This document shows positions 15,596 through 23,377 of a stretch of DNA of 64,000 nt, piece after piece; within the stretch, counting starts at the first letter, position 1, and the number at the start of each line of letters is the position of its first letter. The stretch lies in contig NZ_CP124591.1 of NCBI RefSeq assembly GCF_038095555.1, positions 1,488,001 through 1,552,000 on the forward strand, written 5' to 3'. Under the pieces are notes generated by a model. The model saw only the letters and a list, made by a program, of their open reading frames with translations. It was not told the origin of the DNA and did no database searches. The position numbers were made by a program, and so were the translations under genes. The stretch is from Macrococcoides psychrotolerans. GTDB lineage: Bacteria; Bacillota; Bacilli; Staphylococcales; Staphylococcaceae.

Positions 15596-17039
15596 CCAAT
15601 CCCTCCTCTTCAGCTAGAGCTTTAACTGTTCGTTTTGCTTCATCAATCAGTTCCATTATACCGTTATCTAAGTAGTTGACACCAGATGTCTTCTGTCCAA
15701 GCATAAAGAAGCGTGACATGACACCATCTCTCATAATAACCTGATTGCGGATCGGCGTTACATAGAAACCTCCATCTGGATGCTCAATCAGCAAGTCCTG
15801 ATTCACAAGGTTTTCAATCAAAGGATTAGGTTCAGTTGCATCCTTGTAAGCTTTTGCTGGGCCTGTCGCATTAAACACATAATGTACACGTAGCTCTTTA
15901 TCCTTTGTGTGAATGCGGAACTTATTATATTTATACTCAATGTCTGTTATTCCGCTATAGATCTCTACGCGTCCACTAGAAAGGGCATCGAGCAGTTCCT
16001 CTGCCGTTCCTTCAGGCATTGGATTCGCATAATCATCTAGTATCGGTGCATAGTGTTTGCGATATGCTGCTTTATCTTCTCGTGTCATAAATGGCCATAT
16101 ATACGATGCGATATGGACTATTTCAAGGACGAATGACTGCATCAGCCCGACCTCTTCTGGATGACTCAAGTCAAATTTTAATGCTCGTACTGGATTTGAA
16201 CGATTAATACGTAGCTTCTCTACATCTAAGCCGAGTCCATCAAGCTCTTTTTTGAACCTTTCTACTAATTCCTCCAATGGAATATAACCATGATGCGCCA
16301 TTTTAATTTTCTCAAGTTTCTTATGCGTTATATATTTAAACTTGACCTTCTGCATCTTACCACGGACCGACTGTACCTTACCATCACGGCTGATAAGTGC
16401 TAACTTGTTCGTGCTATGTGCGATAAAGTAACGCACAATATCGAGACTCGAAAGGCCTGTCCCAATAACCGCATAATCTTTGTTCGCTTCAATGCTCTTC
16501 TCATGCAGTGGATACGGCCATTTATAATAGCCCGTTGTTCCTTCAAGCTGATAAGGATCCATCGGTCCAAACTGGCCTGGAGATAAAAATATAGCATCAA
16601 AATAATATTTCTCATGCTGAGTGGAAACGACATATTCCTGACTAATAAACTCAACATTTCGTGCATGGTCTGTTATAATAGATACGTTCTTCTTGTTCGC
16701 AAATTTCTCAAAGTGTTCTTGCATGTATTTACCGAATAATTGTCGAGAATAATAACGATTGGCTGAAGTGTTCTCCGCTTCATCGAGATGAATCTCTTTG
16801 TTAACATCGCTTTTTTGAATCCAGTCGATGAAGTCTTGTTGCTTATTAGGTTTCATACTGATGAGATTTCCAGGATAATTCATCAGCAGTTCGGGGTCGT
16901 CGTACTGAAATGCACGTCCACTCCCCATATACTTCTTATCATCAAAAACTGTAATCTCAGCTTTCAGTTTTTTTTCTTTATGCAGATACTTCAACACAGA
17001 TATGCCACCAACGCCTGCACCTATAATTGCAATTCTCAT
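15588..17039 (-). CDS. FAD/NAD(P)-binding protein (COG4529/YdhS-like)
   Basis: A 483-aa flavoprotein beginning with the Rossmann motif MRIAIIGAGVGGISVLKYL, followed by GSGRAFQYDDPELLMNYP, typical of the FAD-NAD(P)-binding superfamily that includes YdhS. A second dinucleotide segment (YAVIGTGLSSLDIVRYFI) and a C-terminal FNATGPAK motif resemble lysine/ornithine N-monooxygenases. The substrate is unknown. Start at ATG 17039 after AAGGGAGTGG. Its 3' end overlaps hutG by 8 bp, so it is probably co-expressed with formiminoglutamate hydrolysis; whether it functions there is unclear. Confidence 0.75.
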   Translation of the reverse strand: MRIAIIGAGVGGISVLKYLHKEKKLKAEITVFDDKKYMGSGRAFQYDDPELLMNYPGNLISMKPNKQQDFIDWIQKSDVNKEIHLDEAENTSANRYYSRQLFGKYMQEHFEKFANKKNVSIITDHARNVEFISQEYVVSTQHEKYYFDAIFLSPGQFGPMDPYQLEGTTGYYKWPYPLHEKSIEANKDYAVIGTGLSSLDIVRYFIAHSTNKLALISRDGKVQSVRGKMQKVKFKYITHKKLEKIKMAHHGYIPLEELVERFKKELDGLGLDVEKLRINRSNPVRALKFDLSHPEEVGLMQSFVLEIVHIASYIWPFMTREDKAAYRKHYAPILDDYANPMPEGTAEELLDALSSGRVEIYSGITDIEYKYNKFRIHTKDKELRVHYVFNATGPAKAYKDATEPNPLIENLVNQDLLIEHPDGGFYVTPIRNQVIMRDGVMSRFFMLGQKTSGVNYLDNGIMELIDEAKRTVKALAEEEGLDV

Positions 17040-17074
17040 TATATCCACTCCCTTACCTATATATTATCAAAAAA

Positions 17075-17102
17075 TTGGGTAAACAAACTTATAGTATATA
17101 AT
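17075..17102 (+). promoter_or_regulatory. Promoter of opuCABCD
   Basis: TTGGGT at 17075-17080 and a consensus TATAAT at 17097-17102 with a 16-bp spacer, about 50 bp before the opuCA start. The weak -35 fits osmotic regulation, but no operator is recognised. Confidence 0.6.
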
Positions 17103-17154
17103 TTTTATATTTATATAAGACTTATTCACAAAAAATATTTTATGAGGTGAAGAC

Positions 17155-18285
17155 ATGTTAGAAATGAATAACGTCTCGAAAGTTTATAAAGGCGGTAAAA
17201 AAGCAGTATCAGATTTAAATATTTCAATCAAGCAAGGAGAGTTTATCGCGTTCATCGGTACGAGCGGCTCTGGTAAGACAACTGCGATGCGTATGATCAA
17301 CCGTATGATTGAGCCAACTAGCGGGACGATCACTCTGGACGGGAAGAATATCAAAGAACTGAACCCCGTACAGCTTCGCCGTAAAATCGGCTACGTCATC
17401 CAGCAGATTGGATTACTGCCTCATATGACGATTCGTGACAACATCACGCTTGTACCGAAATTGCTGAAATGGTCAGAAGTGGACAAGAACAAGAAAGCTG
17501 AAGAACTGATTCAGCTCGTCGATCTTCCATTATCCTATCTTGACCTCTATCCCTCTCAGCTCTCAGGTGGACAACAGCAACGTATCGGTGTCGTACGTGC
17601 ACTTGCTGCAGATCAGGATATCATTCTGATGGACGAACCTTTTGGTGCACTGGATCCACTTACACGTGATACTTTGCAGGATCTAGTGAAAGAGCTACAG
17701 GTCAAATTCAATAAGACTTTCATCATGGTCACGCATGATATGGACGAGGCTATCAAATTAGCAGATCGCATCGTCATTATGAGTAATGGTGAAGTCGTAC
17801 AGCTTGATACACCGAACAATATATTAAGACGTCCAGCAAATGATTTTGTGCGCGACTTCATCGGCGAAAACCGTCTGATCCAGACGACGCCTAACGTTAA
17901 AACAGTTGATGAAGCAATGGTCAAACCCATCTCTGTTACAGCTGAGAAGTCAATAGGTGAAGCGATACAGATTATGCGTGAGCGTCGTGTAGATACATTG
18001 CTCATCACAGACAATGATAATGTCTTAGTCGGCTACGTCGACATTGAAGACTTATCTGAAGCAGCAAAGAAATCATTAAGCCTGTCTCGCATCATGAACC
18101 ATAATGTCTATTTCGTGCGTTCTGGTGTGTATCTTCAAGATACAGTGCGTACCATCCTTAAGCGTAATATTCGTCTTATCCCAGTGCTTGATAAGCACGA
18201 TAGACTGCTCGGCGTCATTACTCGTGCCAACTTAGTAGATATCGTCTATGACACTATCTGGGGCGAAGAGTTAGAGGAGGTATAA
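17155..18285 (+). CDS. opuCA: Glycine betaine/carnitine/choline ABC transporter ATPase OpuCA
   Basis: A 376-aa ATP-binding subunit that powers uptake of osmoprotectants. Residues 1-235 are the ABC domain: Walker A GTSGSGKT (36-43), Q-loop, signature LSGGQQQR and Walker B ILMDEPFGALDP. Residues from about 255 to the end hold two CBS modules, which sense ionic strength or nucleotides in OpuA/OpuC-type ATPases. The ATG at 17155 follows GAGGTG. First gene of opuCA-CB-CC-CD, with opuCB starting 2 bp after its stop. The osmotic role comes from family knowledge. Confidence 0.93.
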   Translation: MLEMNNVSKVYKGGKKAVSDLNISIKQGEFIAFIGTSGSGKTTAMRMINRMIEPTSGTITLDGKNIKELNPVQLRRKIGYVIQQIGLLPHMTIRDNITLVPKLLKWSEVDKNKKAEELIQLVDLPLSYLDLYPSQLSGGQQQRIGVVRALAADQDIILMDEPFGALDPLTRDTLQDLVKELQVKFNKTFIMVTHDMDEAIKLADRIVIMSNGEVVQLDTPNNILRRPANDFVRDFIGENRLIQTTPNVKTVDEAMVKPISVTAEKSIGEAIQIMRERRVDTLLITDNDNVLVGYVDIEDLSEAAKKSLSLSRIMNHNVYFVRSGVYLQDTVRTILKRNIRLIPVLDKHDRLLGVITRANLVDIVYDTIWGEELEEV

Positions 18286-18286
18286 T

Positions 18287-18931
18287 ATGTTAGCATTCTT
18301 ACAGGAAAACCAGGCCGAACTACTCGAGAAGACGTGGGAGCATATCTCCATTTCACTGCTCAGCCTACTTGCAGCAATCATCGTTGCAGTACCGCTCGGC
18401 ATTGTGCTGACAAAATCTGATAAGCTAGCAAAGGTTGTACTCTCTATAACGAGCGTGCTACAAACCGTACCTTCGCTAGCGATACTTGCGATGATGATCC
18501 CCTTCTTTGGGATAGGTACACTACCCGCTGTTATCGCACTGTTTCTCTATGTGCTGCTTCCGATACTCAATAACACTTATCTCGGCATACAGTCTGTTAA
18601 CAAAAATGCACGAGAAGCAGGTCGTGCAATGGGCATGACTCAGAACCAGCTATTACGTATGGTTGAGCTACCGCTTGCAGTCCCGGTCATTATGAGCGGT
18701 ATCAGACTTTCTGCTGTCTATGCCATTAGCTGGGCGACGCTTGCTTCATATATTGGCGCCGGGGGACTTGGAGACTTTATCTTTAATGGGCTCAATCTCT
18801 ACCAGCCGAAACTGATTATCGCGGGTGCTGTCGTTGTAACACTTCTCGCGCTCGTTACAGACTTCGCATTAGCATATATAGAAAAGATTACGACCCCACG
18901 TGGATTAGTTGTGTCGAAGGGGGAAAAATAA
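18287..18931 (+). CDS. opuCB: OpuCB permease subunit
   Basis: A 214-aa integral membrane permease with about five or six helices and the binding-protein-dependent transport signature region EAGRAMGMTQNQLLRMVELPLAVPVIMSG (about 105-133, the EAA loop that docks OpuCA). It has a strong GAGGAGG site overlapping the end of opuCA. The second permease, OpuCD, forms a heterodimer with it. Function assigned from family and operon order. Confidence 0.92.
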   Translation: MLAFLQENQAELLEKTWEHISISLLSLLAAIIVAVPLGIVLTKSDKLAKVVLSITSVLQTVPSLAILAMMIPFFGIGTLPAVIALFLYVLLPILNNTYLGIQSVNKNAREAGRAMGMTQNQLLRMVELPLAVPVIMSGIRLSAVYAISWATLASYIGAGGLGDFIFNGLNLYQPKLIIAGAVVVTLLALVTDFALAYIEKITTPRGLVVSKGEK

Positions 18932-19831
18932 ATGAAGAAATTACTCATACTATTATCCTGTCTACTCGTGCTTAGCGGCTGTGGACAGAACACCCAAAAA
19001 GAAACTGTCAAGATCGCCTCAGTATATACGACCGAAAGTCAGATCCTTGCGAACATGATCAAGCTTCTTATAGAAAAAGAGACTGATCATCCTGTAGAAC
19101 TGATCAATAACCTCGGTTCAGGAACAGTAGTACACCAGGCGATGATGCGTGGCGATGCAAACGTCTCTTCTGCCCGTTATACCGGCACAGATTTAACAGG
19201 TCCACTCGGTAAAGAGCCGATCACAGATCCAGACAAAGCAAGAAGTGTTGTCGTCAAAGGGTTTGAAGAAATGTTTGACCAGCACTACTTTGATTCTTAC
19301 GGCTTCGAGAATACATACGCTTTCATGGTGACAAAAGAGACAGCGAAGAAGTATAACCTGAAGACGGTCAGTGATATGAAAAAAGTTGCACAAAACTTAC
19401 GTGCTGGCGTAGATTCATCGTGGATGAAACGTAAAGGTGATGGGTTTGATGCATTCAAAAAAACTTATGGCTTTGACTTTAAAGACACTAAGCCGATGCA
19501 GATTGGACTTGTCTATGAGGCAGTGAATGCAGGCAAGATGGACGTCGTCCTTGGATATACAACGGATGGACGTATCCAGAGTTATAACCTTGTCGTACTA
19601 AAAGATGACCTGCAGTTCTTCCCGCCTTATGATGCGAATCCAGTGGCGACTAATGAACTGCTTAAGAAAGATCCAAAGATTAAAAAGCTGCTAGAATCGA
19701 TGAAAGATCAGATTTCAACAGAACAAATGCAAAAGCTCAACTATGAAGTTGATAATAACCTGAAAGAACCTGCAGTAGTAGCAGAAGCCTACTTAAAATC
19801 ACATAATTACTTCAAAGGAGGTGCGAAATAA
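18932..19831 (+). CDS. opuCC: OpuCC substrate-binding lipoprotein
   Basis: A 299-aa osmoprotectant-binding protein (OpuAC/QAT family). It begins with a lipoprotein signal: MKKLLILLSCLLVLSGCGQN, lipobox LSGC with Cys17, so it is anchored to the outer face of the membrane. The remainder is a two-lobed periplasmic-binding fold with aromatic residues for quaternary ammonium binding. It begins immediately after the opuCB stop and overlaps opuCD by 1 bp. Confidence 0.92.
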   Translation: MKKLLILLSCLLVLSGCGQNTQKETVKIASVYTTESQILANMIKLLIEKETDHPVELINNLGSGTVVHQAMMRGDANVSSARYTGTDLTGPLGKEPITDPDKARSVVVKGFEEMFDQHYFDSYGFENTYAFMVTKETAKKYNLKTVSDMKKVAQNLRAGVDSSWMKRKGDGFDAFKKTYGFDFKDTKPMQIGLVYEAVNAGKMDVVLGYTTDGRIQSYNLVVLKDDLQFFPPYDANPVATNELLKKDPKIKKLLESMKDQISTEQMQKLNYEVDNNLKEPAVVAEAYLKSHNYFKGGAK

Positions 19832-20523
19832 TGGAGAATCTTAATACATTCGAACAGTTCATCCATTACTTCCAGGATAATGCAGGATACGTCTTCCAGC
19901 TTTTTCTTGGGCACTTTCTAATCAGTATATACGGTGTACTGTTAGCAGCCATAGTAGGTATACCAATCGGTATATGGATCGCCAGACATAGACGTCTTGT
20001 AACACCTGTAATCTCGATTGCGAATATCATACAAACAATTCCTGCCATCGCTTTACTTGCACTACTCATGCTGGCGATGGGGCTTGGTAAGAAGACTGTG
20101 ATTATGGCCGTATTCCTCTATGCCTTATTGCCTATTATTAAGAACACATATACAGGTCTCAAAGCGGTTGACGAACATATCGTCGATGCTGGCCGTGGCA
20201 TGGGGATGACAAAACGCCAACTGCTGACCATGGTAGAGTTACCCCTCAGCCTCTCAGTCATCATCGCAGGTATCCGTATCGCGCTCGTTATCGCAATCGG
20301 AGTCACTGCTATCGGCTCATTTATCGGGGCACAAAGCTTAGGTGACATCATCATCCGCGGAACAAACGCCACAGATGGTACATCAATCATCCTAGCCGGT
20401 GCGTTACCGACTGCGCTGATGGCTGTGCTTGCAGACATTATACTGGGTCTTATCGAACGTAGACTGGACCCGACAAAACGCAAGAAATTAAGTCAGACTG
20501 CACCGAGTGCAGAGAACGAGTAG
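19831..20523 (+). CDS. opuCD: OpuCD permease subunit
   Basis: A 230-aa permease, paralogous to OpuCB, with the EAA-loop sequence DAGRGMGMTKRQLLTMVELPLSLSVIIAG. Start ATG 19831 overlaps the opuCC stop (TAATG) and has AAAGGAGG just upstream within opuCC. It completes the opuC operon; the next gene has its own leader. The C-terminus ends in a charged tail. Confidence 0.92.
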   Translation: MENLNTFEQFIHYFQDNAGYVFQLFLGHFLISIYGVLLAAIVGIPIGIWIARHRRLVTPVISIANIIQTIPAIALLALLMLAMGLGKKTVIMAVFLYALLPIIKNTYTGLKAVDEHIVDAGRGMGMTKRQLLTMVELPLSLSVIIAGIRIALVIAIGVTAIGSFIGAQSLGDIIIRGTNATDGTSIILAGALPTALMAVLADIILGLIERRLDPTKRKKLSQTAPSAENE

Positions 20524-20586
20524 TTATTATGAACCCCAATATAATTATGGTACTCTAAGGTTAATTAAATCAATCGGAGGAATTTT

Positions 20587-21447
20587 ATGAAATCTAAACA
20601 GTTATTATCACTATTACTCGGTTCTACCTTGATCTTTACTGCTTGCGGACAAGATACAAAGAAAACAGAAGATACTAAATCTGAAGAAAAGAAAGCTGAA
20701 ACCTCTACTGAATCTAAATCTTCTGAAACAGCATCTGAAAATAAAGCACCCGAAGTTAAAGATGCAGAAGCATTAGTTGTAAAGGCTCAGGAAAAAGGGA
20801 AAACTATAAAAAGTTATCATGCAAACCTTGATACACAGTTAAAATCAGGTAGTGATACAAGCAATGTAAAGATGGAAATGTCTGTAGATGATGCAAACAA
20901 GACTAAGATCAGTACAGATATGCAGAATCGATCGATGGATATGTATATATTCGACAAGAAAGTCATTATTACGCAAGATGGTCAGAACTATATCGATGCT
21001 ACGAGTGTAATGGAAGATCAAGTAAAGAATCAGCTTGATCAGCTAGATTATAACTCAGCGCTTAAAACACTAGACGCCTATAAAGATGGTGAGTTCAAAT
21101 CAGTAGACAGTGGCTACGAAATCACTAAGTCATTTAAAGGTCTAGATGAATATAAAAAACTCAGTGAAGCAACGGATTCAGAGGATGCCGTTAAAGCACT
21201 TGAAGGTCAGTTAAAGGATATTGATGGGAAAGCAACTATCACATTTGATAGAGACTTGATGATGACTAAGACAATTACTGATATTAATATGACAGTGAAA
21301 GATAAGAAGATGAACACGAAGACAACAGCAACATATGATAAGTACAATCAAGTAAAAGCAATTGAAATTCCAGAAGGTGCGAAGAATGCACAATCTATCG
21401 AAGAACTACAGAAATCTGAAGAAACTTCAACTGAAAAAGCATCATAA
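20587..21447 (+). CDS. Lipoprotein of the LppX/DUF6612 type
   Basis: A 286-aa secreted lipoprotein. Residues 1-19 are a signal peptide with lipobox FTAC (Cys20). Residues 22-62 are low-complexity, Lys/Glu/Ser/Thr-rich linker. The rest resembles the DUF6612/LolA-LppX-like fold (alternating beta strands, e.g. MEMSVDDANKTKISTDMQ and ITDINMTVKDKKMNTKTTATY) thought to bind lipid-like molecules. Its role is unknown; related lipoproteins are common surface antigens in staphylococci. Single-gene unit with CGGAGG ribosome-binding site and a terminator right after the stop. Not clearly functionally linked to opuC. Confidence 0.65.
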   Translation: MKSKQLLSLLLGSTLIFTACGQDTKKTEDTKSEEKKAETSTESKSSETASENKAPEVKDAEALVVKAQEKGKTIKSYHANLDTQLKSGSDTSNVKMEMSVDDANKTKISTDMQNRSMDMYIFDKKVIITQDGQNYIDATSVMEDQVKNQLDQLDYNSALKTLDAYKDGEFKSVDSGYEITKSFKGLDEYKKLSEATDSEDAVKALEGQLKDIDGKATITFDRDLMMTKTITDINMTVKDKKMNTKTTATYDKYNQVKAIEIPEGAKNAQSIEELQKSEETSTEKAS

Positions 21448-21486
21448 AGATAATCCAGACGATTAATCGTCTGGATTATTCTTTAT
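21448..21486. terminator. Bidirectional terminator
   Basis: Stem TAATCCAGACGATT / AATCGTCTGGATTA with A-rich and T-rich flanks, serving the lipoprotein gene and the converging cell-wall hydrolase gene, whose stop lies within it. Confidence 0.87.
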
Positions 21487-22303
21487 ATTCATAAGTTGTA
21501 AAGTATTTTCCTTTAAGCTTCAGCTTCTTATAATCGTCTGCAATGCTGCGTGCATTATGATGTGCCCATCTGACGTCTGTTGCATACTGGTGATGTCCTG
21601 GATTTACAGGGTTAAAGCGCATACCATATAATGTGGCCTGTGCTTCATCATTTAAGAACTCTGTCTTGATAAACTTTGCCCCACCGACTATTGCTTTTTC
21701 TGGTGTGTCCCAACCATGTCTAAATGCATATTTAGCTGCTTCATTCACAGGATCATGGTCGTAGGCTCCGATACCAAAGAAATTATAATATCTCTTATTC
21801 CCTTTACCAACCCTTCCTTTGGCGTCAACAGCGACACCTTTGGCAAGCTTACTCTTACCCTTACCTGTTTCCAGTAGTGCATGGTTGATCAGATAGATTT
21901 CGTTAACATCATGCAGCCTGGAAGCTCTTGCGAAACTTGTTCCTTCGTTATTAAGAATCTCCTTGCCTTTTAACAGCTTATCCAATGTGGCGGGATGAAT
22001 CTTCTGCGTCTTACTCAGATTTAAGAACTGATATTGCTGGGCGCTGTCGTCTGTTAATTTATCGATATTCATATACGTGTCAATCTGTTTACGTGTAGCA
22101 GCTTTCCATACGACTCCATTTGAATACATCGCCTGTGCTTTCATCTGTTTATCAAGTGCTTCTTTATAAGTATGCGACACATCAATGTGACAATTTTTAA
22201 GTGCATTGTCTTCTGTCTTCTCACTGATCATAAGCGCGATAAACCCTAAAATAATCGTAGCGCATAACCCCAGTCCAACTAATGATTTATTCTTATCATT
22301 CAT
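21476..22303 (-). CDS. Membrane-anchored N-acetylglucosaminidase (GH73, SagB-like)
   Basis: A 275-aa peptidoglycan hydrolase. Residues 9-28 form a single N-terminal transmembrane anchor, and the rest is extracellular. The glucosaminidase domain (about 100-265) has the catalytic Glu145 in HALLETGKGKS, then YNFFGIGAYD (173-182) and the conserved tail TLYGMRFNP..PGHHQYATDVRWAH. This matches staphylococcal SagB, which trims newly made glycan strands; LytG-type exo-enzymes are an alternative. It overlaps none but lies 1 bp after the small DUF6440 gene, so they share a transcript. Confidence 0.85.
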   Translation of the reverse strand: MNDKNKSLVGLGLCATIILGFIALMISEKTEDNALKNCHIDVSHTYKEALDKQMKAQAMYSNGVVWKAATRKQIDTYMNIDKLTDDSAQQYQFLNLSKTQKIHPATLDKLLKGKEILNNEGTSFARASRLHDVNEIYLINHALLETGKGKSKLAKGVAVDAKGRVGKGNKRYYNFFGIGAYDHDPVNEAAKYAFRHGWDTPEKAIVGGAKFIKTEFLNDEAQATLYGMRFNPVNPGHHQYATDVRWAHHNARSIADDYKKLKLKGKYFTTYEYKE

Positions 22304-22504
22304 CTATTTATAACCATCAGCAAGTAGCGGCTTCCCGTCTTTGTCGACCAATACTGTCATACCACCACTGTATCCCATCGCCGAAAATAGATATTGTACA
22401 CCTGTTTGTTCATCGACGACAATATAATTAGACATCATCTTAGATGGTTTACCAGATGCAGCGTTATAGTTAGTAAATCGTTTTTCCTCTTTATTCCCAA
22501 ACAT
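22304..22504 (-). CDS. DUF6440 family small protein
   Basis: A 66-aa cytosolic protein containing VVDEQTGVQYLFSAMGYSGGMTVLVD, the hallmark of DUF6440 (a conserved small domain of unknown function). Start chosen at ATG 22504 (MFGNKEEKRF) because AAAGGGTG sits 7 bp before; a GTG three codons upstream is possible. It abuts the glucosaminidase gene, forming a two-gene unit. No function is known. Confidence 0.7.
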   Translation of the reverse strand: MFGNKEEKRFTNYNAASGKPSKMMSNYIVVDEQTGVQYLFSAMGYSGGMTVLVDKDGKPLLADGYK

Positions 22505-22672
22505 ATAAATCACCCTTTAATATTTAATTACTTTAGATTACCCTCTTAAAGGATAGAATAACATTTAACAGCGACACTGTAGCTATAAAATCTCTTATGT
22601 GATTACAAAATTACAAATTTACTTCTTCCTTTCTGTTAATGTATAATCATAAAAAAGAAGGAGGGATGTCAA

Positions 22673-23206
22673 TTGCCAGAACTTCAGCTCGTAAAACCGT
22701 CAATTGAATACAAGACAGATATCATGCGATATCGTGCAGATTTCGTAGTAAATAATGAGAGCATTCATGGTTCATCGTCACTTCATAATTTTGATACCTT
22801 TGATCACTGGTTTGAACGTATTCAAGATGAGGAGATTCTAGATCGACTCCCAGAAGGATTTGTACCTTCTACACAATTTCTATGTATCAATGAAGATCAG
22901 AAGATTGTGGGTATGATTCATATCAGACATTATTTAAATGACTATTTAAATAATGTCGGCGGGCATATCGGTTATTCAGTAAGACCTGATGAAAGACGAC
23001 AAGGTATTGCAAAATGGATGTTGCATCAAGCACTCCTATTCCTTGAAATTAAAGGTGCGAAGAAGGCCCTTGTAACTTGTGATTATAATAATATCGCCAG
23101 TAAGAACACCATTCTAGCTTGTGGTGGCATCTACATCAATAGCATACATGATACGCATGATGATATTGATGTAGACCGTTACTGGATCAATATACAAAAA
23201 CTTTAG
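22673..23206 (+). CDS. GNAT-family acetyltransferase
   Basis: A 177-aa GCN5-related N-acetyltransferase. The acetyl-CoA binding motif A is GYSVRPDERRQGIAKWM (about 100-116), preceded by beta-strand VGMIHIRHYLN and followed by the C-terminal TCDYNNIASKNTILACGG region. This subfamily (COG3981) has unknown substrates. The start is a TTG at 22673 with AAGGAGGG 8 bp upstream; the closer ATG in that spacer is out of frame. Stands alone between divergent and convergent neighbours. Confidence 0.82.
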   Translation: MPELQLVKPSIEYKTDIMRYRADFVVNNESIHGSSSLHNFDTFDHWFERIQDEEILDRLPEGFVPSTQFLCINEDQKIVGMIHIRHYLNDYLNNVGGHIGYSVRPDERRQGIAKWMLHQALLFLEIKGAKKALVTCDYNNIASKNTILACGGIYINSIHDTHDDIDVDRYWINIQKL

Positions 23207-23302
23207 CATTCATTAATATAACCCACAAAAAAGAATCCATGCACTCCTGTAATCACTTCGTCAGCTTCAAGTTCACTTTCTTATTACAGTCCTCCTACAA
23301 TG

Positions 23303-23333
23303 AAAAAGGTAGATAACTCAAAGTTATCTACCT
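23303..23333 (-). terminator. Terminator of the surface adhesin gene
   Basis: Minus-strand hairpin GGTAGATAACT / AGTTATCTACC followed by five U residues, about 45 bp past the adhesin stop. Confidence 0.85.
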
Positions 23334-23377
23334 TATATACTTATCTGTTCCTTAATCGAAAGTATATTAAATCTTTT